64,000 nt of DNA from Alitta virens (taxonomy: Eukaryota; Annelida; Polychaeta; Phyllodocida; Nereididae). This document shows, piece by piece, positions 1-9,574 of this stretch. Position 1 is the stretch's first letter. Each line of letters starts with the position of its first letter. The notes beneath the pieces were generated by a model. It worked only from the letters and a program-made list of their open reading frames with translations, ran no database searches and was not told the origin of the DNA. Position numbers and translations under genes: made by a program. The stretch is taken from NCBI GenBank assembly GCA_932294295.1, contig OW028577.1, positions 3,810,001-3,874,000 of the forward strand. The letters are read 5' to 3'.

Positions 1-895
1 TTGTCAGAATTGTTTTTTATAGTAGATTTGGACAGAAAATGTTTTATTGTTCCATATTATTCGATTGTATTACCGAAGCGATGACGCTCCTGTGACGTTG
101 CCCATAGCAACACAGCCACACAATGGCTTGTATTTGTGGACTGAACAGATCATTGACTTTCTGTTACGTTTTTTGCTCCTGGAATCGTTAATTCTTGTCC
201 GATTTCAAAAATTTAAACTTTTTTAGGGAGCTGACAATTTTATCTTTTGAATGGTTGTAATGTGTGACTCCGAATATTGTTTTAAAGCGGCGGCGCTAGT
301 TTAAACGGCGAAGCGTTTAGCTGCAAAAAGTGATTTTGTGTCATTGGCCTGCCATACATAGAAGTATGTGGTATACATTTCCCATCCTTGTAAGGTAAGC
401 CATGTAGTATACACATGTATACCACATAGGCTATACCACATGGCTTTTCTATGTGGTATACAACTGATTGTGGGGTATATGTGTATACTACATGGCTTAC
501 CTTACAAGGATGGGAAATGTATACCACATACTTCTATGTATGGCAGGCCAATGACAAAAAATCTCTTTTTGCAGCTAAGCGCTTCGCCGTTTAAACTAGC
601 GCCGCCGCTTTAAAACAATATTCGGAGTCACAATTTTACCACCATTCAAAAGATAAAATTGTCAGCTCCCTAAAAAAATTTAAATTTTTGAAATCGGACA
701 AGAATTAACGATTCCAGGAGCAAAAGACGTAACAGAAAGTCAATGATCTGTTCAGTCCACAGATACAAGCCATTGTGTGGCTGTGTTGCTATGGGCAACG
801 TCACAGGAGCGTCATCGCTTCGGTAATACAATCGAATAATATGGAACAATAAAACATTTTCTGTCCAAATCTACTATAAAAAACAATTCTGACAA
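1..895. repeat. Near-perfect 0.9-kb palindrome (inverted-repeat element)
   Basis: The first ~445 bases reappear in reverse complement over ~450-895, with only scattered differences and a short central region near 430-470 rich in the words GTATAC and ATGTGGTATAC. The outer ends are TTGTCAGAATTG at base 1 and its complement ending at 895. No transposase is encoded; short ORFs inside are mirror images of one another. It looks like a fold-back or MITE-type element. Because its left end coincides with the window edge, the arms may extend further left and no target duplication can be judged. Confidence 0.85.
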
Positions 896-1096
896 GAAAT
901 ATTTAACAACTGGTTTGTAAATATCATTTCGTAATTTTTTTTATTAATGTGAAAATGTCCCAGAAAGTTTTGAGGTGATGACGTTGTTGACAGTTATGCA
1001 ATGCTCTGATTGGTCAATGGCAAAAATTAATATTCATGAATTTTTTCTATACTACATGAATGCATAGCCAGACAGCTCAACTAAAAGTGAAAATTG

Positions 1097-1272
1097 TGGG
1101 GTATAAATAAGACCCAAGTGGATATGTGGTATATTTCTATATTCCCTCACTTGTGGACAGATTGGCTTCAGAATTCACTCGTGGCTAACGCCACTCGTGA
1201 ATCCTGGCCAATCTGTCCACTCGTGGGGAATATAAAAAAATACCACATAACCATTGGGTCTTATTATAATAC
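1097..1272. repeat. Short palindromic repeat (~170 bp)
   Basis: The segment running from ATAAGACCCAAGTGG to CCATTGGGTCTTAT is an imperfect inverted repeat centred near 1184, including GTGGACAGATTGGC against GCCAATCTGTCCAC. It shares the word ATGTGGTAT with the larger palindrome to its left but is a separate unit. It is noncoding and MITE-like. The rest of 896-1411 is AT-rich sequence with no gene I can support. Confidence 0.75.
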
Positions 1273-1411
1273 TATATTGTAGAATAGATTTGTTTTATAG
1301 ATTAGTTCTTTACTTATACTTTCCAAACTGTATATTATTATTCCTAATAGGTCATACAGAAGCTTCAGCTTGGGTCATTGAATGTGACACCGTGATTTAA
1401 AACGACCTTAT

Positions 1412-2775
1412 AGTATACGCTACTATGTCACAAAAAGTGGCTTGCTTGACAAGTCATAGGCACTGCACAATCTAAATAGTTTTTGGAATCCTCAGAAGTA
1501 GCTCTATCAAACTACGGGGGATGCCATTTTTTCCCATGGCAACAAACCCAGGTTTTCAGGAAATTTTAGCTTTCTTTAAATTTCTTTACCACTAGCACTG
1601 ACAGACTCCATCCAAGTTACATAATCAAATCTTAACTACATGCTTTATGTTGGTTATGGGACCTTTAAGGTCAAAGGTCATTGTCATAGTGAGAATTGGG
1701 GTTAAATGTAAAAATTTGGCCCTTTTTCACAAAAAAATATTTTTTAGATTTATTATGCGTATCACTTAATACCTGTTTCCATGCAAACAGTTATTCATCA
1801 GTAACTTGACATAGTGTTAATTTGTTCTGGATATTTAGGTTGTATTGGTATCCATGGCAACCAGGTTTAAATGATCCTAAACGAATTGATGTCCTTCACA
1901 ACATAGACAAATGGGAAATCCCAAAAAGCCAGATATGCGATTCCACTGTTCCTGCAGCTTTCTGTGATTTGTAATTTTTAATATGACCTACTTGCAGAAA
2001 TATTTTATTCGTGTGACCTTCAAGGTCAAAGGTCAAGATCATGATAAAAGTGAGGCTAAAGGCAAAAATCTGGCAAATTTTTGCAGTAAAAGAAGACATT
2101 AAATCCTACCTAATGCTACATTGATTGGCAGTTTTAAAATTGACATTGGTTCATGAGAAATATAATGTAGTCCTAGCTTGTTTTACAAATATAGTTTGAA
2201 TTGGTAACCACGGCAACCAGGCTAGAATCGTCACAAACAAAATCAAGATGAATGACAACGTTCTCAAATTGGAGAGATTTTGGTGGCTGATAAGTAGTTT
2301 TTACAGGGCCAGCATGGTCTTAATTTTTTAATATATTTGTTTTTTATATCAAGGAATATTTCAATCATGTGACCATCAAAGTCAAAGGTCAAGGTCATGA
2401 TGATGACTAAGGTCAATGACCCATGAGCCACCATTTTATGCCCTACAGGAGTGAATATAATCTCATGCTGTCTGATACTGTGTTCTAATTTCTGCAAGTG
2501 ACATTTATATTAAGATCCCAACATGACCAATACTTGTTCCACATATCTAATTTGAACTGGTATCCATGGTAACCAGACTGGATTCATCATAAACAAAACT
2601 AAAGGAAATGACAATGTTCTCACTTTTGCAATTTCATAAGGCCAATATAGCTGTAAGCTTTTATATTTCTGTATTTGGTGTATACATGGGATTATTTTAC
2701 TCATTTGACTGTGGGGTCGAAGGTCTAGGTCATGGTAAAAACTGAGGTCAATGACTTTAAATCAGACCATTTTCA
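1412..2775 (+). repeat. Left arm of a large fold-back structure, made of ~350-bp units
   Basis: This stretch is matched in reverse complement by 9575-10995. The outer shared end is TAGTATACGCTACTATGTCA. Inside, four diverged units of roughly 335-357 bp follow one another. Each carries a block like AAGGTCAAAGGTCAAGGTCATGAT (seen near 1668, 2023, 2380 and 2715) and a block like TATCCATGGCAACCAGG. No protein-coding frame spans the units. The arm probably belongs to a nonautonomous transposon with long inverted repeats; its superfamily is not clear. Confidence 0.8.
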
Positions 2776-3324
2776 ATATGGATGTGAATATAATCTCATT
2801 TTATTCTGGACTTGTAATTTATGTAGAGATGTTAACATGAGCAATGCTCTCATAATATACCATGTGGGTATATAATGTCCATGGCAACTAGGCTGGTTTT
2901 TTCATAAAGAAAACTGAAAAAACTACCTGCTTGTTGATAGCTATGCATATTTGCAGGGCCAGTATACTCATTGAGTCATATAACTTTACTATTGCACAGA
3001 AGCTGGCTTGTGAAAAGAAGCTTTTAATACTTTCATAGAGAAGTTTAAACTTTTTCTGCACAGTCAGATTTTCCTCATCTGAGAGCTTTCAGCCATAACC
3101 AAAAGCAATTATCATGCAACTGAATGGAGGTCTGGAAAATGTTGATTTCCTTAATGCTTGTACTACAGGATAATTTTTTTGAATAATTAGTCAATGACAT
3201 GAAACACACATGTGATATTTTGCAGGACCGGCATAGGTCTAAGCTTTCAAATTTCTGTATTAAGCATATACACACGTGCACGAGAATATTTCAGTCATGT
3301 GATTAGGGGGTTATGGTAAAAAAC
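2776..3324. other. Inner spacer left of the Harbinger insertion
   Basis: Sequence here still shows diverged pieces of the arm unit (a TCCATGGCAACTAGGCTGG block near 2880 and a CAGGGCCAGTATA block near 2955) but no longer pairs cleanly with the right arm. No gene is visible. The Harbinger element begins right after the TAA at 3325-3327. Confidence 0.6.
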
Positions 3325-3327
3325 TAA

Positions 3328-3372
3328 AGGGGGTTTCACACATAGCCGGATCAGATGCAGGAGCGTCCCGGA
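3328..3372 (+). repeat. Harbinger left terminal inverted repeat
   Basis: The 45 bases begin AGGGGGTTTCACACATAGCC and pair with 8004-8048 with a single mismatch (GATGC against GACGC). The TAA immediately outside is duplicated at the other end. Confidence 0.95.
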
Positions 3373-4052
3373 GGTCAACTCCGTAATACTCCCGCATACT
3401 CCGGGGAAAGGCGTATAGACATCTTGTTCATGTCCGGGAGTGTCCGGCATTGTCCGGCATGGTCCGGTATCTCCGGGGGACTCCGGCAAAAAAATTAAAC
3501 ATGTTTAATTTTTCATGCCGGAGATCCCGGAATAGTGAAATCCGTGTTGGGCCGTGTAGATCCGTGTAGACTCCCAGTAGACTCCGTCGATCTCCGGGGA
3601 CCTCCGTATTGGCACCGAAAGACTTCGTGTGATCTCCGGCTATGTCCGGCGTCAACCGGGCGTGAAAAGTACGCTCCGGAGAGCACAAGGAGCAACTCGG
3701 TTCCACACGAGTGAACTAGGACCAACACGGAGTCTAAACGGAGTGAACAGGGAGAGCGGGTTTACATGTCATTTGCTTGACCCGGTTAACTCCGTTATGT
3801 ACACGGTGTCACACGAGATCAATGCGGACATACAGGAGTGAACTGGGTGTCAAGACGGAGTTAATTAAACTGACACGGAGTGAGTACGGATGCCTGAGTA
3901 TATATACAACCGCCGTCTTTGGAGAAGCATCATTCCACCGCCCGCCGTTCATCGTTGATCATCGAAGTAATTCATTTATCATCCACCATTTCTTCTGGAT
4001 ATTACCTTCTGGATTGCTGCTGCTGCTACTGCCGTTTCTTGAATTAACCACC

Positions 4053-5913
4053 ATGCCACCTAGGAGAGGAAAGGGGAGGCCTGGCAAGAAGACTGTTGTC
4101 CAAGAGGAACCTGCACCACCTGCTGCTGTTGAAGAAGATGTAGCCAGTAATACCTCTTCAAGACCGCAAAGTCCGCAAGGCATGCCAGATTTACCTGGGC
4201 CAGTTGTACCTGCTGCACCTGCAGTACCTCCTACTGCAGCTCCACCCCCACCTGCAGCAAGAGCGAAGAGGCAGAAAAAGGAAGCCCTGAACCTCACAGA
4301 AGACCAGGAACAAGATGTGGCCGACTGGTACCGGTCCCAGGAGATGTTGTATAACCGGCGGCTTGCTCAATACAAGCGGATAGACATAAAATCGCGAATG
4401 ATAGACCAGAAGGCGAAGGAGCTGGATTGTACTGCGCAGCAGCTGAAAACTTGGATAGACTCAATGCGCACTGCAGTTGGGAAGCTGACGGATCCAACCA
4501 AGAAGCCTTCTGGTGGGGCCGCTAGAATCCTGACAGACCGGGACAACTGGATCATGGAGAATTTCGGCTACCTCGAACGCCACATCAAGAGGGTTGATGC
4601 TGGGAAAAGAAAGAAAGGTGGGCAGCTTTCCCAGAGCTTATCAGCCAAAACTCCAACCAGCAGCAACAGACCTACCACTGAGGATGACACGTCTGAAGCT
4701 GAGGAGGTCATTGTCGATAGTTCGGATGATGGTGGCAGGGATTCCGATACAAGCAGGTCCAAGGGTGGGCCTTACAAGGGCGACAGCAGCAGCAGCACGA
4801 GGAAGATGGGGGCCCCTCCTCCAAGCAAGAAGACGTCCAGACGTCAGCCTCGTCATCATCATGACTGTGATGCATCCAGCCTTGCAGCTAGTGGAGATGG
4901 AATTGCTACACAAGCTGTCACTCAAGTAAGTATACTGCTTCAGTTGCCATGATAATCAAGATAATCGTATTGTAATGTTGCAGTTTAAAGTTGTAATTGT
5001 AATCTTGCATTTTAAAGTTGTAATTGTAATCTTGCAGTTTAAAGTTGTAATTGTAATCTTGCAGTTTAAAGTTGTAGCTTTTCCATAGTAGAAAGTGGTA
5101 GCTTTGTTTCTTGGCACTTCCAGTGTTCACTGTATGGTGATGTGTCTTTTCAGTACATTGTCAATAATGCACATGCTATTGCAGTTGCCATGTGACTCAC
5201 TCTAATGTTGTGTTTTTTCCTATTTCCAGCTGATTGAAAAAGCCACCGATCTGCAGAGGGACATGCACAGCAAGTTGAGTCAGCCGACGGACTCAGGCAG
5301 CTTGTCCAAGAGGGTCTTCACGGACATGATCTACCACGAGGTGATGCAGATGGACACCGACACTTGGTGGGATTACCAGGCCCAAACCTTAAACAACCTG
5401 ATGCAGTTTAAGCAGGCGTATCGTCGCAAGCGCCAGCAGCAACAGCAACAGCAGCAGCAACAGCAACTGCAACAGCAACAGCAGTATCATCAGTTTCTGC
5501 CTCCTGTCCCTCAGCAGCATCAGCAGCAGTTCGTCCTCCCTGCTCCTACAGCCAGTTCATCCGGTCCTCCTGTGCAGATGTTCCCTCATCATCAGCATTC
5601 ATCCAGCCCTGCTGCCCAGATGTTCGCACAGCATTCATCCAGCCCTGCTGCCCAGATGTTCGCACAGCATTCATCCAGCCCTGCTGCCCGGATGTTCGCT
5701 ACTCCATCCGGCCCTTCGCCCCAGGCTCTCGTGTCGGCTGCCCCTTCTTCTTCGTCTGTGCCTGCACCGACCCCCCCCTCCTGCGACATCTTCTACCATT
5801 ATCAGTCAGGCCTGGTTGACTTCAGGTCCTTCTCATGGTCGTCCTTCCATGTCACCACAGGATTGCAGCACGCCTCAGGATGTTTCGCTCACCAGCTACT
5901 TGTTGAACACTAG
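4053..5913 (+). CDS. Harbinger MADF/Myb-like DNA-binding protein, two exons
   Basis: Exon 1 is 4053-4925 (donor CAA/GTAAGT), exon 2 is 5230-5913 (acceptor TTTCCAG), joined in phase 0 for about 518 residues. The start is the ATG at 4053, which has an ACCACC-ATG Kozak context; the same frame is open further upstream but lies in the subterminal repeat zone. The protein opens with a basic AT-hook-like stretch (RRGKGRPGKK), then a proline/alanine linker. A MADF/Myb-SANT-like helical region follows at about residues 78-165 (WYRSQEMLYNRRLAQYKR and a conserved downstream helix), then an acidic serine tract. Exon 2 adds a helical region, polyglutamine from CAG/CAA repeats near 5439-5485 and a 36-bp repeat. 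Such proteins normally bind the transposon ends and bring the transposase. A run of eight C at about 5769-5776 probably marks a frameshift: the +1 frame stays open to a stop at about 5990 and reads in matching Ser/Pro/Thr style. Confidence 0.8.
4970..5075 (+). repeat. Four-copy ~28-bp tandem repeat in the MADF gene intron
   Basis: The unit TTGCAGTTTAAAGTTGTAAT recurs about four times in the 5' part of the 304-bp intron (4926-5229). Each copy contains a TTGCAG that could imitate a weak splice acceptor. Confidence 0.8.
5598..5703 (+). repeat. 36-bp coding minisatellite, three copies
   Basis: CATTCATCCAGCCCTGCTGC followed by CCAGATGTTCGCACAG is repeated three times in frame, giving a 12-residue repeat HSSSPAAQMFAQ in the MADF-like protein. 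The first two copies are identical over nearly the full unit, so the expansion is recent. Confidence 0.85.
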
Positions 5914-6216
5914 TGTGGGGGGAATGGTTGGTGGTGATGACCATAACTCCTCCTTTTCGGTGCCCACGCCTCCAACTACCACAACCGAGTAATGTTGAGC
6001 TGAAAATGAACAATGAACTTTATTGAAATGAACAATGAACTGTTATTACTTATGTTTGCATGTGAACTGTATACCGATGAAGTTAAATGTAATGAACAAT
6101 GTAAACTGTATTACATGACAATAATTAAATGATGTGTATTTTTTGCACTTGTGTGCTGCAGAAGTCTGAAGTTTGCTATTAATTAAATGTTGAAACTTAC
6201 ATCATTCGTGTTGTTT

Positions 6217-7674
6217 TCAAATCTTGTCTTGCTGCCATGGTACACTCCCAGCTGCTGAGTTCACGTAGCTGACCAAGTATTGCCGCATTTCCTTGGCTGC
6301 TCTGTTGGTGTTGCCTCTGAACACATGTCCCATGTCTGGTAGATTGGCAGCATTCTCCCTCCATGCACCTGGGATGATCTCATGGATGTCGGCATTTTCC
6401 TGGTCCACAGCATTCACTTGAGCAGTTGGATATCTCACCCTCAGTAGGTTGTGCAACACACAGCAAGCAAGAGTTATGGTACACACTCTGTCAGGACTTT
6501 GAGGCATTGTTGTGAGGAGACACCTGAACCTGGCAGCCAAAAGTCCAAATGCATTCTCTACCACCCGTCTAGCTCTAGAAAGTCTGTAGTTGAAGATTCT
6601 GTCTTCCATGCTCATGTTCCTGTGAGGCAGAGGCTTCATCATCCAAGTCTGCAGTCCAAAGGCATCATCCCCAACTATGAAGTAAGGCACTGGTTGGTCA
6701 TCATTAGGCAGGTTATCTGGTTCAGGTAATCCAATGTTCCCACTTTCTAGCGCTTCCTTCAATTCTGTCTGGCTAAACACTCCAGCATCTGAGCCTGATC
6801 CACTGGCACCAATGTCAACGTAGAGGAACTTGTATTCAGCATCAACTACAGCCAGTAGGACAATAGAGAAAAATCCCTTGTAGTTGTAGAACAGGGATCC
6901 AGACTTGGCAGGACATCTGATGGCAACGTGCTTCCCATCAATGGCGCCGACACAGTGGGGGAAGTTCCATCTGTTGTAGAATCCATTGGCAACTTCTTTC
7001 CAGGCTTCTGGGGTTACAGGACACTGCATGACTTCTGCTGAGTACTCGTCTATGATGGCCTGGCAGACTTCGATGACAAGGATAGAAATGGTATTGAAGG
7101 CTACCCTAAATCCATACTGCAGAGACTTGTAGCTGTTGCCCGTACCCAGGTAGCGCAAGGTAATAGCCAGTTTCAATCCAGGTTCAAGGGCCCTCCTCCA
7201 AAAGGTATCCTGCTTTGTAATCCTAGGTCCCACTCTGGCAAGAACTTCATGGAATAAGTCAGGCTCCATCCTCATGAAATTCTTGAAGCCACCCACATCT
7301 TCTGCAGTCAATTCAGCCATCAGTTTTTCATACTGCCCATAAAGAGGTCTTCTTAGCAGCCAAGGTCGCACCCACATTTGCCTTCTTCTTCTTCGTCTTG
7401 GTGCAGCAGCAGCATTTTCTAATAGGTCATCTTCATCAGTTGATGTTGTGGCCCTCACTGCATCATCTTGCAGTTTGTGTTCTTCTTGCAGAATTATATC
7501 ATTAGCAGCAGTCAATAGCTGGACTTGCATGTCCATGCACTTCAAATCCAATTCCACCCTGTCGTAGTGTGATAAAGACATATCCAATTTTTCTGTAGTA
7601 GCAGCAACAACTTTGCAGTATGGTAGTCCGAAGTGGAATGATGGACAGTGGAACGCAGCCAGTTTAAATACCAA
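6217..7674 (-). CDS. PIF/Harbinger DDE transposase (HARBI1-like)
   Basis: An uninterrupted 485-residue frame. The N-terminal third holds an arginine block (RRRRRRQMWVRPW, near residue 93) leading into the conserved WVRPWLLRR start typical of the family. The DDE nuclease domain shows GAIDGKH with Asp246, SGSGSD with Asp296, VGDDAFG with Asp336/337, and RARRVVENAFGLL with Glu373. These are the motifs of the DDE_Tnp_4 family that cuts and rejoins DNA in PIF/Harbinger transposition. The ATG at 7674 gives the longest frame; methionines a few tens of residues on (MDMQVQ) are alternatives. It lies tail to tail with the MADF gene, about 300 bp apart. With no stop or frameshift, it may still be active or recently so. 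Confidence 0.93.
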   Translation of the reverse strand: MVFKLAAFHCPSFHFGLPYCKVVAATTEKLDMSLSHYDRVELDLKCMDMQVQLLTAANDIILQEEHKLQDDAVRATTSTDEDDLLENAAAAPRRRRRRQMWVRPWLLRRPLYGQYEKLMAELTAEDVGGFKNFMRMEPDLFHEVLARVGPRITKQDTFWRRALEPGLKLAITLRYLGTGNSYKSLQYGFRVAFNTISILVIEVCQAIIDEYSAEVMQCPVTPEAWKEVANGFYNRWNFPHCVGAIDGKHVAIRCPAKSGSLFYNYKGFFSIVLLAVVDAEYKFLYVDIGASGSGSDAGVFSQTELKEALESGNIGLPEPDNLPNDDQPVPYFIVGDDAFGLQTWMMKPLPHRNMSMEDRIFNYRLSRARRVVENAFGLLAARFRCLLTTMPQSPDRVCTITLACCVLHNLLRVRYPTAQVNAVDQENADIHEIIPGAWRENAANLPDMGHVFRGNTNRAAKEMRQYLVSYVNSAAGSVPWQQDKI

Positions 7675-8003
7675 TTTCAGAGCGATCCGGGTGAAAACCG
7701 CTTAACTCCGTAGTGATATTGTAGTAAGGTCGTGTAACGATCGGGTATATCCGTGAAGGCCCCGTGTAACATCCGGTTCACTCCGGCACAGTCGTGTTAC
7801 CTCCGGCTACAACCGTGGCTCATTCCTTGTTTAACCGTGCTCCTCCGTACATATCCTTGTAGCACCCGTACACATCCGTGTCATGACTGTGTTGCTCCTT
7901 GTTGCCTCCGTCTTGCCTTCGTGTCCACACCGCCCAATTATTTGTTTTTGTTTACATTTCTAACTTTTTCGCCCGGACCGCCCCGGATTTGACGAAATTT
8001 CAT

Positions 8004-8048
8004 TCCGGGACGCTCCTGCGTCTGATCCGGCTATGTGTGAAACCCCCT
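8004..8048 (-). repeat. Harbinger right terminal inverted repeat
   Basis: Reverse complement of the left terminal repeat, ending GGCTATGTGTGAAACCCCCT, followed by the TAA target duplication at 8049-8051. Confidence 0.95.
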
Positions 8049-8051
8049 TAA

Positions 8052-9574
8052 GGTTAGTGACCATAATCAGTCAATTTTGCGCAATAAAACTGAACATTAT
8101 TTCATTATGTTCTATTCAGTAGGTTAATTCAAGCATGAGGCGCAGTAAATACATAATAATAATAATTCTAACATGACTTATGTTTGCTTTCCAAAAATAA
8201 GTAAGTTGATATGTATTACTGGAATACATGGCAAGCAGGTTGGAATCATAAAAACAAGTCCCTGCATGGATTCCTCGCTAGTTTTGGTATATTTTCAACA
8301 GTCTGAAGATGCATATTTTCAGGTTTCTGAATTTTTCTGTGTCATGGAACTACCGATGTTGCCACAACAACCAGTTCTAAATTGTTGCCATGGCAATAAA
8401 CTAATTATTGATGTATAAAAATTTTCAATTTTACCTATGTGAAGATCAGTCACTGACTAATTCCTTATCTTCTCATGAAACCATCAATTATTTGCAGTTC
8501 ACAGCATGAAACGTGTGATTAGCAATATCATAATTAAGGACAGCCTCCTTTTGTCGGTTAACAATTAAATCTTCAGTAATACTTCATAATTAGGTGCCAT
8601 TTTCAGAAAAGTGGACACCCCAAGGCATTTTGTGTTAAAAGCAGGCAACAGTTGATTCTTATGTTTTTGGCCCTGCTGATTTCAAATCTTGCTGTTGCCA
8701 AGCTGAATTTTTAGTCCTTCACCCCTTAATTTACATATGAAACTGGCCACCCATATTTTACTTTGTGGTCAATTTTTTTTCAAGTTTCAACCTATAGATT
8801 TTGTGTGGTTCATTAAAGTATCATGATTAGTAATTGAGAACACTACTAGAACCCTTTTTGACCACTTTCCTTCATTATTAGATGAAAAATGTATCTATAA
8901 TATGCAAATTAGGGACGCCATTAATAGAAATACTTATTTTTTTCAAATCTCGTCAACTAATAAAGATAATACCATGCATTTGGTGTCTACATGTGAGTTT
9001 TCATGGTCAAGGAATAAAAAAAAAAAGGCAGTGAAACCCTTCCATTTTGAGTATTTACCAACATAACTAAGATTAAAGACTCATTAAAGATGTTTCCAAT
9101 ATGTTTCTTGTAGTCACCACGAAAGGAGAACAATTTCTTACATATACTTGAAACAATAGAGGATAATCCCACAAATATGATGCCCAGACCTACACTTCCA
9201 TAGTCAAAAAATGAAATTAAGGTGGCCCAAAGTTGAAACTTGAAAAACAATTGACTGAAAACTTGCCATGAACAAAAAGTTTGCTTAGAGGTTATATATT
9301 TATTGCTGTTGGGAAGAAAAATTTATCGAGGGTCATTGATCTGAGTTTTCATCATTCGTCTTTAAGATTATATGACTGAGTTATTCACATATTACGAAAT
9401 GCAGAAAAAAAACCCTGAAGGCTACACTGGCCTTGTTATATTACCTTGTTATACTGCTTAACAGCCATTCAAAATCCTGCCAATTTGTGAACATGTTCAT
9501 TATCCTCAGTTTTTTTTGTGGTGAATCCTGCCTGGTTGCCATGGATACCAGTCAAACATTATATATCACGTGGT
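8052..9574. other. Noncoding spacer right of the Harbinger element
   Basis: AT-rich sequence without a supportable gene. From about 9400 it shows diverged fragments of the ~350-bp arm unit in reverse orientation (for example GGTTGCCATGGATACCAG near 9533), so the arm array fades out rather than stopping sharply. Confidence 0.6.

Larger units (their letters stand above)
3328..8048. mobile_element. PIF/Harbinger DNA transposon, full length, 4721 bp
   Basis: The element is bounded by 45-bp terminal inverted repeats and a TAA target duplication (3325-3327 and 8049-8051), the TWA-type 3-bp duplication expected of the PIF/Harbinger superfamily. It carries the two expected genes tail to tail: a spliced Myb/MADF-like gene on plus (4053-5913) and a DDE transposase on minus (7674-6217). 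GC-rich subterminal zones at 3350-3950 and 7680-8000 are full of short ACTCCG, TCCGTGT and TCCGG words that may be transposase or Myb-protein binding sites. Its base composition stands out from the AT-rich flanks. The transposase frame is open; the partner gene has one possible frameshift. Confidence 0.95.

Noticed and set aside
282..613. Two similar 81-codon frames on opposite strands
   Set aside because: Mirror images produced by the palindrome at 1-895.
3428..3841. Several short frames at the left of the Harbinger
   Set aside because: They fall in the subterminal repeat zone and have no domain; the real gene starts at 4053.
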